Origin: Pseudomonas sp. Bc-h
GTDB taxonomy: Bacteria; Pseudomonadota; Gammaproteobacteria; Pseudomonadales; Pseudomonadaceae
Direction: 5' to 3'
DNA: 64,000 bases
Assembly (NCBI RefSeq): GCF_002080045.1
Contig: NZ_MUIN01000007.1
Span: 152,421 to 216,420, forward strand
The notes beneath the pieces were generated by a model. It saw only the letters and a program-made list of their open reading frames with translations. It did no database searches and was not told where the DNA came from. Shown piece after piece: positions 8,444 through 17,775 of this stretch. The first letter of the stretch is position 1. Each line of letters starts with the position of its first letter. Both the position numbers and the translations under genes were made by a program.

Positions 8444-10118
8444 TAACACCCTACCCCCGTCAGCTCCGACGCCTGTGCGACCGCAGGTCAAGGCCCGCAA
8501 GGCGCGCGTTTCACTGGTCTGGCTGGTGCCTATCGTCGCGGGCATCATCGGCCTGTCGATGGTCATCCACGACTTCCTCAACGTCGGGCCCAAGGTCGTG
8601 GTGAGCTTTCTCACCGCCGAGGGCCTGGAAGCCAAGAAGACCCAGGTCAAATACAAGAACGTGGTGATCGGCACGGTCACCGACATCGAGCTCAGCGAAG
8701 ATCGCACGCATATTCTGGCGACCATCGAGCTCAATCAATCGGCCGCGCCGTTCACCCGCGCCGATTCGCAATACTGGGTGGTGCGCCCACGCATCGGCGC
8801 CCACGGCGTGTCAGGTGTCGATACGCTGCTCTCCGGCGCCTTCATCAGTGCCGACGCCGGCAGCTCGGAGAAGACCGAGAAAAATTTCAAGGGCCTTGAG
8901 ACGCCACCGCCGGTGACCTTCGGCGAGAAAGGCAAGCGCTTCATCCTGCACACCGACGACCTCGGTTCACTGGATATCGGCTCGCCGATCTATTTCCGGC
9001 GTATTCAGGTCGGCCAGGTGGTGGCCTACGAACTGGCCAAGGACGGCAAGGGTGTGGACATCGAAATCTTCATCAACTCGCCCAACGACCAGTACGTGCT
9101 GACCGACACGCGTTTCTGGAACGCCAGCGGCGTGGACGTCACCCTCGGCGCAGCGGGCCTGAAAGTCTCGACGCAGTCGCTGACCTCGATCGTTTCCGGG
9201 GGGATCGCCTTCCGCGAACCAAAGTACAGCCCTGACGCCAAAGCCGCTGATGGCAACGCCGAATTCAAGCTGTTCGAAGACCAGGCCACCGCCCTTGCGC
9301 CACCCGATGGCGAGCCCAAGTACATCCGCATGCGCTTCAATCAATCGCTGCGTGGGCTGGTGGTCAACGCGCCGGTGGACTTCCTGGGGGTGAATATCGG
9401 CCGCGTGGTGTCGGTGGATCTGGACTACGATCCGGCAACCGGAAGCTTCCCCGGCGTGGTCGGCGCCGTGATCTATCCGCAGCGTCTGGGCGGTGCCAAC
9501 GACAAGCTCAAGGAACAGGCCGGTGGTGGCGACGAGGAAGAACAGACGTCGAGAATCCTCGGGCGCTTCGTCGAGCGCGGTTTGCGCGCGCAGATCCGCA
9601 CCGGCAACCTGCTGACCGGCCAGCTGTATATCGCGATGGATTTCGATCCGAAAGCCCCGAAGATCGCTTACAACCCGAAATCCAGACCGCTTGAAATCCC
9701 CACCGTGGGCGGCAGTTTCGACAAGTTGCAGGAGCAACTGCAGGCATTCGTCGACAAGTTGGGGAAAATCCCGATCGACGAACTGGCCAACAATCTCAAT
9801 GGCAGTCTGGTCGAACTTCAGAAGACCATGAAACAGGTGAATACCGACGTTCTGCCGCAAGTGCGCGGCACCTTGCAGCAGGCGCAGAAAACCATCGGCA
9901 ACGCCAATGCAACGTTCTCGGATGACTCTCCGGCGCGCCAACAGTTGAGTCAGGCGATGGAAGAAGTCCAGCGCACTGCGCGCTCGGTACGCGTATTGAC
10001 CGACTTCCTCAGCCGCCACCCCGAGTCGTTGATCCGTGGTCGCTCCGGCGATGCGGCGCCCGGCTCGTATAAAGGTTCATCCTCTTCCCGTGAAATCGCT
10101 CCGGAGCCTGTGCAATGA
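8436..10118 (+). CDS. pqiB: PqiB-like MCE-domain envelope lipid-transport protein
   Basis: This 560-residue protein has one N-terminal transmembrane anchor (roughly residues 26-44) followed by several MCE/MlaD domains; KVVVSFLTAEGLEAKKTQVKY opens the first. A C-terminal helical tail, rich in QLQ/QAQ segments, is expected to form the periplasm-spanning needle of PqiB. The ATG at 8436 is preferred over an in-frame TTG six bases upstream. Known PqiB forms a hexameric tube that carries phospholipids between the inner and outer membranes. The gene overlaps pqiA at one end and the lipoprotein gene at the other, confirming a single operon. Confidence 0.92.
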   Translation: MSDNTLPPSAPTPVRPQVKARKARVSLVWLVPIVAGIIGLSMVIHDFLNVGPKVVVSFLTAEGLEAKKTQVKYKNVVIGTVTDIELSEDRTHILATIELNQSAAPFTRADSQYWVVRPRIGAHGVSGVDTLLSGAFISADAGSSEKTEKNFKGLETPPPVTFGEKGKRFILHTDDLGSLDIGSPIYFRRIQVGQVVAYELAKDGKGVDIEIFINSPNDQYVLTDTRFWNASGVDVTLGAAGLKVSTQSLTSIVSGGIAFREPKYSPDAKAADGNAEFKLFEDQATALAPPDGEPKYIRMRFNQSLRGLVVNAPVDFLGVNIGRVVSVDLDYDPATGSFPGVVGAVIYPQRLGGANDKLKEQAGGGDEEEQTSRILGRFVERGLRAQIRTGNLLTGQLYIAMDFDPKAPKIAYNPKSRPLEIPTVGGSFDKLQEQLQAFVDKLGKIPIDELANNLNGSLVELQKTMKQVNTDVLPQVRGTLQQAQKTIGNANATFSDDSPARQQLSQAMEEVQRTARSVRVLTDFLSRHPESLIRGRSGDAAPGSYKGSSSSREIAPEPVQ

Positions 10119-10729
10119 CTGTGCGTAATCATCTGCTGACCCTGGTCTGCGCCTTGGGCCTGGGCGCCTGTTCATCGACGCCGACCCATTACTACACCCT
10201 GATCGCCCCGGCGACCCAGGCACCTGCCAATACCTCTGCGGCGCCCTTCCAGTTCGAGATGCAGGCGGTGTTGATGGCCGTGCAAGTGGATCAGCCACCG
10301 CTGGTGGTGCGTCAGGGCGATGGCAGTCTGGCCATTCTGGAAAATGAGCGTTGGGGCGCGCCCTTGGGCGATGAATTCCATGACGCCTTGACCGGCGAGC
10401 TGGAGCGCCGTTTCGGCTCCCGCGATCTGGCGGGGCTGCCCAAACAGAGCGACCAGCCGGTGCTGTCGATCCGCACCGATGTCCGGCGCTTCGAATCCGT
10501 GCTGGGCCAGTACGCCCTGATCGATGTGGTGTGGAACCTGAGTCTGCGCGGCAATGGCAGCGGAAAACGTCAGACCCTGACCTGCAGCAGTGTCATCCGT
10601 CAGCCTGCCGGTGTCGGTATGGAAAGTCTGGTACTGGCCCATCAGAAGGCTGTTTCAAGCCTGGCAGACAGCATTGCCAAAACCGCCAACAGCTGGGCTC
10701 GCCAGCCCGATTCTCGCTGCCCTTCCTGA
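10115..10729 (+). CDS. pqiC: PqiC-like outer-membrane lipoprotein
   Basis: The 204-residue protein begins with a lipoprotein signal sequence and lipobox LGLGACSS (Cys at residue 19), followed by THYYTL, which is typical of the ABC-type transport auxiliary lipoprotein (PqiC/YmbA) family. It overlaps the end of pqiB by four bases. PqiC docks to the outer-membrane end of the PqiB tube. The gene closes the operon. A weak TCCCGG/CCGGGA inverted repeat follows at about 10747-10772, but it has no real T-tract and is not scored as a terminator. Confidence 0.88.
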   Translation: MTVRNHLLTLVCALGLGACSSTPTHYYTLIAPATQAPANTSAAPFQFEMQAVLMAVQVDQPPLVVRQGDGSLAILENERWGAPLGDEFHDALTGELERRFGSRDLAGLPKQSDQPVLSIRTDVRRFESVLGQYALIDVVWNLSLRGNGSGKRQTLTCSSVIRQPAGVGMESLVLAHQKAVSSLADSIAKTANSWARQPDSRCPS

Positions 10730-11085
10730 CAAACCTTGCTTCTTTCCCGGGTACTTTGGCGAGATATCCGGGACTGTTTCACTCGCATACAACGTTAATA
10801 ATTCTATGACGAAATTGTACAAGAATCGCTTCGAGTACAACTTTCCATGCCCTACCGTTCATACACTTGTTTCAGAATAATTTGCGATTACCCCTCAATT
10901 GGATCCACAATCCAAATCAAGTGACGTTATATTCCTGCCTACACATCGTTAACACACCGTAGCGTCAAATGTGATGAATTACTCTAATTTCTCTATTTCC
11001 ACGCACAACTTAAGCCGTGTTTGTGCATAACAGGTCGGCATTGCCATCCGACTTGTCTGCCCGTTACATCACGAAGGAGTTACAC
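10730..11085. other. AT-rich intergenic region before the XRE gene
   Basis: About 350 bases are much richer in A+T than the flanking genes. Two dyads are visible: TTGTAC-N14-GTACAA (10815-10840) and TTGGAT-N5-ATCCAA (10899-10915). Either could be an operator for the adjacent HTH regulator. No coding frame is convincing. Confidence 0.5.
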
Positions 11086-11550
11086 ATGACAGGGATTGGT
11101 CCTAGACTTCGAGAGGAGCGCACACGCCTCAAACTGTCGCAAAGCGCACTCGGTACCGTCGGCGGTGTCGAAACCAATGCACAGGGCAATTATGAAAGTG
11201 GCGCCCGCTCCCCTAAAACCGACTACCTGTTGCGCATTGCCGAGGCCGGGGTTGATATCCAGTATGTGTTGACTGGCGTGCGACACCGCAATGCGGAACT
11301 TGCTTCTGGCTCATCGCCATCTACACAACCGGTGGTGGACGAGCACCTGGATAAAGTCACTCATCAACTACATCGCAATCTTCACGGGCTCATCGACGCG
11401 CTTTATCAAATGACAGTCTTGATAGAGTCACGCGCCAACGATACTCAGGATGAAACGCTTAAAACCGAACTCGACGTTATTCGCGCCGAAGCGCAAGAGT
11501 TGGCTCAAGCTTCTGTGCGTCTGATCTTCGTGACCTCGAAGTTGGGTTGA
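11086..11550 (+). CDS. Orphan XRE-type HTH regulator
   Basis: This 154-residue protein carries an N-terminal Cro/C1-type helix-turn-helix (about residues 5-65: RLREERTRLKLSQSALGTVG, then QGNYESGARSPKTDYLLRI). A helical C-terminus of unknown function follows. The ATG at 11086 is chosen because AAGGAG lies 8 bases upstream; the longer GTG-initiated frame has no such site. The protein resembles phage-type and accessory regulators, but no phage genes adjoin it. Its less GC-rich codons and AT-rich upstream region suggest separate acquisition. Targets are unknown; autoregulation through the upstream dyads is plausible. Confidence 0.82.
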   Translation: MTGIGPRLREERTRLKLSQSALGTVGGVETNAQGNYESGARSPKTDYLLRIAEAGVDIQYVLTGVRHRNAELASGSSPSTQPVVDEHLDKVTHQLHRNLHGLIDALYQMTVLIESRANDTQDETLKTELDVIRAEAQELAQASVRLIFVTSKLG

Positions 11551-11629
11551 GTGATGGGATTTACGGTATACAACTGTTCATCTGCTCCGGCATGATCCAG
11601 TACCCCTACAGCACTTCCCGGACCGTCCC

Positions 11630-12940
11630 GTGCCCCTCGCCAACAGTGATCTGATCCAACTGACTGCCAGCGCCGCCGCCCGGCTTCTGCAACGTCGTGA
11701 ATTGACTGCGCAAGCACTGCTCGGCGCCTGCCTTGAGGCTATCCACGACCGAGAGCCGCATGTCCTCGCCTGGCGTCAGTACGATGCCGAACGCGCCATG
11801 GCACATGCCCGGCAACTGGATCAGGGCCCTGTACTCGGGCCGTTGCACGGTTTGCCCCTTGGCGTGAAAGACCTGTTCGACACCCGCGATTTCCCGTCCG
11901 CCTTCGGCTCGCCGATTTACCAGCAGCACCAACCCGATCACGACGCGGCTGCGGTTGCGATGTGTCGCGCCGCTGGGGCAATCGTGCTGGGCAAAACCGT
12001 GACCACCGAGTTCGCCACCTTCACCCCCGGCCCCACTCGTAACCCGCACAACCCTGCGCACACGCCCGGTGGCTCGTCCAGCGGTTCGGCTGCAGCCGTG
12101 GCCGCGCATATGGTGCCGCTGGCGCTAGGGACGCAAACCGCTGCTTCGGTGATTCGCCCGGCAGCCTATTGCGGCATCGTCGGGTTCAAGCCCAGTTTCG
12201 GCCTGATACCACGTGCAGGGGTCAAGAGTCTGAGCGAGTCGCTGGACACGGTGGGCGGTTTCGGGCGCTGTGTCGAGGATGTGGCGCTGCTCACCTCGGT
12301 CATGGCCAACGCCCCGCAATGGCGGGCGTTGCCGGACGACGCCAGGCCACGTATCGGCGTGTGTCGCAGCCCTTGGTGGGACACCGCCAGCCCCGCCGCG
12401 CAACTGGCGTTCGAAGCCACGATTAGCCGCATGGCGGCTGCCGGTGCTTACCTCGTCGATGTCACGTTGACTGACGCGGTGTCGGCGCTGACCGAAGTGC
12501 ATGATGAGGTGATGGCCGCCGAAGCGTTCAAGGCGCTGGCCGACGAGCGATTGAATCATCCGCAGCTCTTGAGCGAGCGCCTCAAGGAAATGCTGGAGCG
12601 TGGTGCTCGAGTGACTTATGAGCAGACCCTGCAACATCGCGCACAGGTGGCTTCGGCACGGCATCAGTTGGGCCGAGGGTTTGTGGATTACGATCTGCTG
12701 ATGACGCCAAGCGCCTGTGGCGAGGCGGACCTGGGGCTGCAACGCACCGGAGATCCGTTGTTTTCCAGGGTCTGGAGTCTGCTGGGATTACCGAGTCTGA
12801 ACCTGCCGGCAGGCTTCGGGCCGCAAGGGTTGCCGCTGGGGATTCAGTTGGTGGGGCCGGTGATGAGCGATACCGCGACGCTGGCGTTTGCCAGGTGGGT
12901 CGAGCAGGCTCTCGCACGGGCTGAACAACGGCGGGAGTGA
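11630..12940 (+). CDS. Amidase-signature family hydrolase
   Basis: The 436-residue protein belongs to the amidase-signature (GatA/AtzF-like) family. The catalytic Ser-cisSer-Lys triad can be placed at Lys80 (GVKDLFDT), the cis-Ser of the GGSSSGS segment (147-153) and nucleophile Ser173 in TQTAASVIRP. The start is a GTG with only a weak ribosome site. Members hydrolyse carbon-nitrogen bonds in small amides or act as GatA; the usual GatB and GatC partners are absent, so a stand-alone amidase is more likely. The substrate is unknown. It is followed by a REP-like palindrome at 12959-13028. Confidence 0.87.
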   Translation: MPLANSDLIQLTASAAARLLQRRELTAQALLGACLEAIHDREPHVLAWRQYDAERAMAHARQLDQGPVLGPLHGLPLGVKDLFDTRDFPSAFGSPIYQQHQPDHDAAAVAMCRAAGAIVLGKTVTTEFATFTPGPTRNPHNPAHTPGGSSSGSAAAVAAHMVPLALGTQTAASVIRPAAYCGIVGFKPSFGLIPRAGVKSLSESLDTVGGFGRCVEDVALLTSVMANAPQWRALPDDARPRIGVCRSPWWDTASPAAQLAFEATISRMAAAGAYLVDVTLTDAVSALTEVHDEVMAAEAFKALADERLNHPQLLSERLKEMLERGARVTYEQTLQHRAQVASARHQLGRGFVDYDLLMTPSACGEADLGLQRTGDPLFSRVWSLLGLPSLNLPAGFGPQGLPLGIQLVGPVMSDTATLAFARWVEQALARAEQRRE

Positions 12941-12958
12941 GCTGACGCCCACGTCCTC

Positions 12959-13028
12959 TTGTAGCAGCCCGGCTTGCCGGCGATGTCGTTCTCATGATCG
13001 CGACCGCCGACAAGCCGGGCTGCTACAG
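12959..13028. repeat. REP-like inverted repeat between convergent genes
   Basis: TGTAGCAGCCCGGCTTGCCG and its imperfect reverse complement, ending GCCGGGCTGCTACA, form a long hairpin. A second copy of the same family lies at 19966-20035. It sits between the ends of the amidase gene and araH and may also act as a bidirectional terminator. Confidence 0.75.
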
Positions 13029-13051
13029 GATTCAGGCGACTGAAGGCATCA

Positions 13052-14017
13052 TCAGCGGCGTTTCATCCGGTCAATGATCACCGCCAGCAACAGGATCGTG
13101 CCGCGAATCACGTACTGGTAGAAGGTGTCGATGTTCTTCAGGTTCATGGCGTTTTCGATGATCGCCAGAATCAGCACACCGGCGATGACGTGACGGATCA
13201 TCCCGATACCGCCGCTCAGCGATACCCCGCCCAATACGCAGGCCGAGATCACGGTCAGCTCGAAACCCTGACCGATCATCGGCTGGCCGGAAGTCATGCG
13301 CGACGCCAGGATCACGCCTGCCAGCGCACCGATCAGCCCGTGAACCGCGAAGATGATGATCTTGGTCCGGTCGACGTGTACACCCGCCAGCAATGCGGCT
13401 TCCTGGTTGCCACCGATGGCCAGCGAATTGCGACCGTAAGTGGTGTAGTTGAGCAACCAGCCGAAGAACACGAAGCAAGCGATAGTGATCAGGATCGGTA
13501 CCGGCACGCCGAACAGTTGGCCGTTACCGAACACGAAAAACGCTTCATCGCCAACACCGACCGCCTTGCCGTTGGAGAAGATATACGCTAGGCCGCGCAC
13601 GATCTGCATGGTCGCAAGCGTGGTGATCAACGCGTTGATGCGCAGTTTGGCGATGACGATCCCGTTGATCAGCCCCACCAGCAGGCCCATGGCCAATGCC
13701 GCAGACACCCCGAGGAATACGCTGTCGGTGTCGCGAATGACGATCCCGGCAATGACCCCGGAACACGCCAGCACCGACCCGACCGACAGGTCGAAATGCC
13801 CGGAGGCCAGGCAGAACAACATGGTGCAGGCAGCGATGCCGACCGTGGAAATCGCCAGCCCCAGGCCCCGCATGTTGAGCGGGGACATGAAGTTGTCGAT
13901 GAGCAAGGCACAGAGCACGAAGATGCCCAGTGCAGCCAGGAGCATGGCCCAATCGTCGACGAATCGACGCATGTTCATGCCCTGGCGGGGAGCCGTCAGG
14001 CTGGTTTCGGTAGACAT
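13052..14017 (-). CDS. araH: Arabinose-type sugar ABC transporter permease
   Basis: This 321-residue polytopic membrane protein belongs to the RbsC/AraH (BPD_transp_2) permease family and has about 8-10 hydrophobic segments. The family EAA-like loop is present (GGNQEAALLAGVHVDRTKI), as is the conserved C-terminal GGVSLSGGIG. The ATG at 14017 is selected because GAGGTG lies just upstream; a GTG eight codons earlier is less likely. It is the last gene of the araF-araG-araH transcription unit and forms the membrane channel for the sugar delivered by AraF. The pentose specificity is inferred from AraF. Confidence 0.9.
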   Translation of the reverse strand: MSTETSLTAPRQGMNMRRFVDDWAMLLAALGIFVLCALLIDNFMSPLNMRGLGLAISTVGIAACTMLFCLASGHFDLSVGSVLACSGVIAGIVIRDTDSVFLGVSAALAMGLLVGLINGIVIAKLRINALITTLATMQIVRGLAYIFSNGKAVGVGDEAFFVFGNGQLFGVPVPILITIACFVFFGWLLNYTTYGRNSLAIGGNQEAALLAGVHVDRTKIIIFAVHGLIGALAGVILASRMTSGQPMIGQGFELTVISACVLGGVSLSGGIGMIRHVIAGVLILAIIENAMNLKNIDTFYQYVIRGTILLLAVIIDRMKRR

Positions 14018-14056
14018 ACGCACCTCGTTTTTATTTTTCACTGTCGTGACCAGATC

Positions 14057-15583
14057 TCAGCCGCGCGAGCGCGGCAGTGCCAATTGCAACAACCGTTGTT
14101 CATTGGCCTCATCGCGAGAAAGCTCGCCAGTGATGGCGCCTTCGCTCATGACCAGAATGCGGTCGGAAATACCCATGACTTCCATCAGGTCGCTGGACAC
14201 CACGATCACCGCGATACCGTCGGCGGCCAGGTTATGAATGATCTGATAGATCTCGGATTTGGCGCCGATGTCGATGCCACGGGTCGGCTCGTCGAGCAGC
14301 AGGACCTTCATCGGCATCGACAACCAGCGGCCGAGAATGGCCTTCTGCTGATTGCCGCCCGACAGGAACAGCATCTGCTGCTCTGGCGAAGGCGTCTTGA
14401 CGTTCATCGCGCGGATCTGATGCTTGGCGTTGTCCCGTTCCCAGCGGCCCTGGATCAGACAACCCATGTGCACATGCCGCGGACGTGCGCCGATATTGAT
14501 GTTTTCGGCAACGCTGGACAGCGGCACGATGCCTTCTTTTTTGCGGTCTTCCGGGCACAGCAGAATGCCGGCCGAGATCGCATCCCGAGGTGACCTCAGG
14601 TTCAACGGTTTGCCGTCGAGTTGCAGGGTCCCGGCCTGACTGCGGGTCAGCCCCGAAAGGATGCGGAACAGCTCGGTCCGCCCTGCGCCGACCAGCCCGA
14701 AGAAACCCAGCACTTCGCCCTTCTCTACCGTAAAGCTCACGGGTTCCTGGATGCCAGGGCCCATGAGGCCGATGACGCGCAGGCTCGGGCCCTGATGCTG
14801 GCGCTGGCGGTAGTTGTAGATGTCCTGAATGTCGCGGCCGACCATGCAGGTCACGAGGCGGTCGTGGTCCAGATCGGCCATGTCCTCGAAAGTACGCACG
14901 AAGCGCCCGTCCTTGAACACGGTTACGGCATCACAGACGCGGAAGATCTCTTCCATGCGGTGCGACACGTAGAGAATGACCCGGCCTTCATCGCGCAGCT
15001 TGACGATGATCGCCATCAAGCGGTCGATTTCGCGGGCCGAAAGACTGCTGGTGGGCTCGTCGAAGGCAATGACGTGAGCATTGCGCGACATGGCCTTGGC
15101 GATTTCAACCAGTTGCCGCTGACCCAGCGACAGATCGCCCAGGCGCGTGCCAGGGTCGATTTCATCCGCCAGGCCTTTGAGCAACTCGCGGGCCCGACGC
15201 ATCATCGCGCGCCGGTTGACCATTCCCCAGCGATTGGGCATGTGGCCGAGCAGCAGGTTTTCCGCCACCGACATTTCCGGGACCAGGTGCAGCTCCTGGT
15301 GAATGACCGCGACACCTGCGGCAATGCTGTCGGCCGTGGACTTGAACGCCAGGTGCTGGTCGCCGATCTGCAGGTCACCGCTGTTGGGCTGGTAGGAGCC
15401 GCCGAGGATTTTCAGCAGCGTCGACTTGCCCGCGCCGTTCTCGCCCATCAGTGCATGAACGCTGCCTGGCCGAGCTTCGAAATTGATGTCCGAGAGTGCC
15501 TTCACACCGGGAAAAGTCTTGCCGATCCCGTTGAAGCGCAGACTGCCAGCGGACTGCTGTTGTTGTACGGATGCCTGTTGCAT
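14057..15583 (-). CDS. araG: L-arabinose ABC transporter ATP-binding protein
   Basis: This 508-residue protein has two fused ABC ATPase domains, as expected for the AraG/RbsA/MglA family. The first Walker A is GENGAGKST at residues 47-55, with signature LSLGQRQ and Walker B VIAFDEPTSS. The second half contains GFFGLVGAGRTEL, signature LSGGNQQK and LLLDEPTRGID. The ATG at 15583 is preferred to the longer frame because GAGGAGG is positioned immediately upstream. It energises uptake together with AraH and AraF. A stable hairpin separates araG from araF, probably to keep binding-protein mRNA more abundant. Confidence 0.94.
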   Translation of the reverse strand: MQQASVQQQQSAGSLRFNGIGKTFPGVKALSDINFEARPGSVHALMGENGAGKSTLLKILGGSYQPNSGDLQIGDQHLAFKSTADSIAAGVAVIHQELHLVPEMSVAENLLLGHMPNRWGMVNRRAMMRRARELLKGLADEIDPGTRLGDLSLGQRQLVEIAKAMSRNAHVIAFDEPTSSLSAREIDRLMAIIVKLRDEGRVILYVSHRMEEIFRVCDAVTVFKDGRFVRTFEDMADLDHDRLVTCMVGRDIQDIYNYRQRQHQGPSLRVIGLMGPGIQEPVSFTVEKGEVLGFFGLVGAGRTELFRILSGLTRSQAGTLQLDGKPLNLRSPRDAISAGILLCPEDRKKEGIVPLSSVAENINIGARPRHVHMGCLIQGRWERDNAKHQIRAMNVKTPSPEQQMLFLSGGNQQKAILGRWLSMPMKVLLLDEPTRGIDIGAKSEIYQIIHNLAADGIAVIVVSSDLMEVMGISDRILVMSEGAITGELSRDEANEQRLLQLALPRSRG

Positions 15584-15640
15584 GAACCACCTCCTCCTCG
15601 CTCCACCCGAACGGTGCGGAGCGAGGCCTTGCAGATGTCG

Positions 15641-15662
15641 GCCTGACAAAACAGTGTCAGGC
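15641..15662 (-). other. araF-araG intercistronic stem-loop
   Basis: A perfect 8-bp stem GCCTGACA / TGTCAGGC with a 6-base loop lies between the araF stop and the araG start. Such hairpins after binding-protein genes commonly protect the upstream mRNA from 3' decay and give higher binding-protein yield. No U-tract is seen. Confidence 0.6.
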
Positions 15663-15682
15663 CTGCCGATGTGCGCCGCGGG

Positions 15683-16687
15683 TTATTTGTACAGACCGAT
15701 CTTGGTCAGCACTTCCTTGAAGTTCTCGCGGGTGATCAGGGTCACGTCGTCCATGGCGGTGTATTTGGCCGGTTCCTTGCCGGTAGTGACCCACTCGTAC
15801 ATCTGCAGTGCAGTGTTGTAGCCCTCTTTGTCGGGGCTAGGCAGCATCGAACCGAAGAAGCCACTCTTTGCCTTTTTCAGTTCATCGATGGCGTCGGTGC
15901 CGTTGATGCCGATGCCAATCACGTTATCCGGGCTGAAACCCGCGCCTGCGGTTGCACGCACGCCACCCAGAACAGTGTTGTCGTTCATGCCGCCAACGAT
16001 CAGGTTTTTCGCGCCACTTGGCAGTTTAGGCAAGGCTGCGTTGGTTGCATCCATGCTGCCCGGCACGTCGAGAGTCTTCTGTGGGGTGAAGAGGATGTGG
16101 TCTTCCGGCAGGCCGGCTTTTTTCAGCGCATCCACCGAACCGTCGGTGCGCTTCTTGCCGGTGTCCAGTTCGTTATAGGTGTTGATGATCGCGTAGGTTT
16201 CTTTCCAGTCCCATTTGCGATTCTGCGCCTCGGTGGCCATGGCCGCGCCCTGTTTCTGGCCGACTTCGAACGCCGCCATGCCCAGATACGGCACGTCTTC
16301 CATGAACTTGCCCTTGGCATCGACGAAACGGTCGTCCACGGCCATGACTTTCAGGTCGTTGGCCTTGGCCTTGGCGACGATGGCAGGGCCCAGGGAAACG
16401 TCAGGCGGGCAGATGACAAAACCCTTGGCGCCGTTGGCCGCCAGGTTGTCGATTGCGGTGAGGGTTTTTTCGCCATCCGGCACAGCGATCTTGATCACTT
16501 CAAAACCGTGATCCTTGCCGGCTTTTTCGGCGAACTGCCATTCGGTCTGGAACCAGGGCTCTTCTGCCTGTTTGACGAGGAACCCGATCTTGACCTTATC
16601 GGCAGCGATGGCACCGCCGCTCATTCCAACGATAGCGGTGGCAACAGCGGCACAGCACAGGGAACGAATCCCGTGGCGACTCAACAT
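15683..16687 (-). CDS. araF: L-arabinose periplasmic binding protein
   Basis: The 334-residue precursor has a signal peptide ending near residue 28 (GGAIA). The mature part is closely similar to E. coli AraF: KIGFLVKQAEEPWFQTEW, FEVIKIAVPDGEKTL, NELDTGKKRT and VGGMNDNTVLGGVRAT are all recognisable. It is a type I periplasmic sugar-binding protein of two Rossmann-like lobes. It captures L-arabinose (possibly also galactose or fucose) for AraGH. It is the first gene of the unit, and the leader upstream (16688-16800) is AT-rich and likely holds the promoter. Confidence 0.95.
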   Translation of the reverse strand: MLSRHGIRSLCCAAVATAIVGMSGGAIAADKVKIGFLVKQAEEPWFQTEWQFAEKAGKDHGFEVIKIAVPDGEKTLTAIDNLAANGAKGFVICPPDVSLGPAIVAKAKANDLKVMAVDDRFVDAKGKFMEDVPYLGMAAFEVGQKQGAAMATEAQNRKWDWKETYAIINTYNELDTGKKRTDGSVDALKKAGLPEDHILFTPQKTLDVPGSMDATNAALPKLPSGAKNLIVGGMNDNTVLGGVRATAGAGFSPDNVIGIGINGTDAIDELKKAKSGFFGSMLPSPDKEGYNTALQMYEWVTTGKEPAKYTAMDDVTLITRENFKEVLTKIGLYK

Positions 16688-16849
16688 AGCTAACTCCTTA
16701 TTTTTATTGACTAGCTACAGCGTCCAGCAGTGAGTGTCGTGAACGGCCACACCGTTAAAGCGAGGCCGTCGTTCGACTGAAAACAGTCATATCATATTAT
16801 CAATGCAGTCTATGTAACCGAGTGTCACACCCTTTCGCATTGCCGTTAC

Positions 16850-17728
16850 TCAACCGCCGAAACGATCCGAAGTCAGGCCCTTGATGCCGGTCTCGACCTT
16901 CAGCACAGAACCGTCCAGATCCAACGCACCGCTGGCAGGTCGCGCACTGGTCACGAACAAGGTCGTCATGTCAGGCCCGCCGAACACACAGCTGGTGGGA
17001 TGGCTCAACGGCACTTCGACGATGCGGTCGACACTGCCATCGGGGGCGAAGCGGATGATGCAATGACCGCCCCAACGGGCATTCCAGACATAACCCTCGG
17101 CGTCCATGGCCGACCCGTCAGGCACCCCGCGCACATGCTCGGCAGCCCAGATACGCCGGTCGCCCAATGAACCGTCGGCTTGAATCGGGTAACGGTAAAT
17201 CACGCCGTCGAGGCTGTCGGCGCTGAGCAGTGCGCTGTGGTCGTCGGCCCAGAGCATGGTGTTGACGATGCCCTGGCCGCTGAGCAAAGGCGTGACGCGG
17301 GCATCCGCATCCACCCGATAAATGCCCCCGGAACGCCGTTCCAGCGGCAGGTCGCCGCCTTCGGCATCGAGGTTGTTCTGCATGCTGCCCAGCCACAGCC
17401 GGCCGCGCTTGTCGCACCGGGCTTCGTTGGCGCGATTGCCTGGAATCGGGTCGGCCACGCACAGCAGCGCAAGCGCCGGATGATCGGCGGCGGAGCTCAG
17501 GTCCAGACGGTAGACGCCGCTGGCCAGCGTGACCAATGCATCGCCCTGAGTAGTCGGAATGAACGCTGAAACTGGCTCGTTGAACTGCCACTGGCGCAGT
17601 TGCCCCTGGTGCAGGCGCAGAGCGCGGAATCCGGCAATGTCGACCCAGTACAACGCGTGCTGGACGTCATCCCAGAACGGCCCTTCGGCCAATTTGAATC
17701 GCTGGTCACAGACCGGCTGCCACTTCAT
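16850..17728 (-). CDS. SMP-30/gluconolactonase-family sugar lactonase (likely arabinolactonase)
   Basis: This 292-residue six-bladed beta-propeller belongs to the SMP-30/gluconolactonase/LRE family. Metal-binding positions are evident: Glu15 in LAEGPFWDD, Asn in NRANEARCDKRGRLWLG, and the Asp of VPDGSAMDAEGYVWNARWG. The family hydrolyses aldonolactones to aldonic acids. Next to araFGH and a FadR-type regulator, it fits L-arabinono-1,4-lactone hydrolysis in the non-phosphorylating (Weimberg-type) pathway. The dehydrogenase and dehydratases of that pathway are not in this window. The upstream regulator gene is in the same direction, with a 47-base gap. Confidence 0.85.
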   Translation of the reverse strand: MKWQPVCDQRFKLAEGPFWDDVQHALYWVDIAGFRALRLHQGQLRQWQFNEPVSAFIPTTQGDALVTLASGVYRLDLSSAADHPALALLCVADPIPGNRANEARCDKRGRLWLGSMQNNLDAEGGDLPLERRSGGIYRVDADARVTPLLSGQGIVNTMLWADDHSALLSADSLDGVIYRYPIQADGSLGDRRIWAAEHVRGVPDGSAMDAEGYVWNARWGGHCIIRFAPDGSVDRIVEVPLSHPTSCVFGGPDMTTLFVTSARPASGALDLDGSVLKVETGIKGLTSDRFGG

Positions 17729-17775
17729 ACGGATATCCTGTTTTTATTCTTGTCGAGGGCTGATCGCCCCTTGAA

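Noticed and set aside
10747..10772. TCCCGG...CCGGGA hairpin after pqiC as a terminator
   Set aside because: Only a six-pair stem with a long loop and no T-tract.
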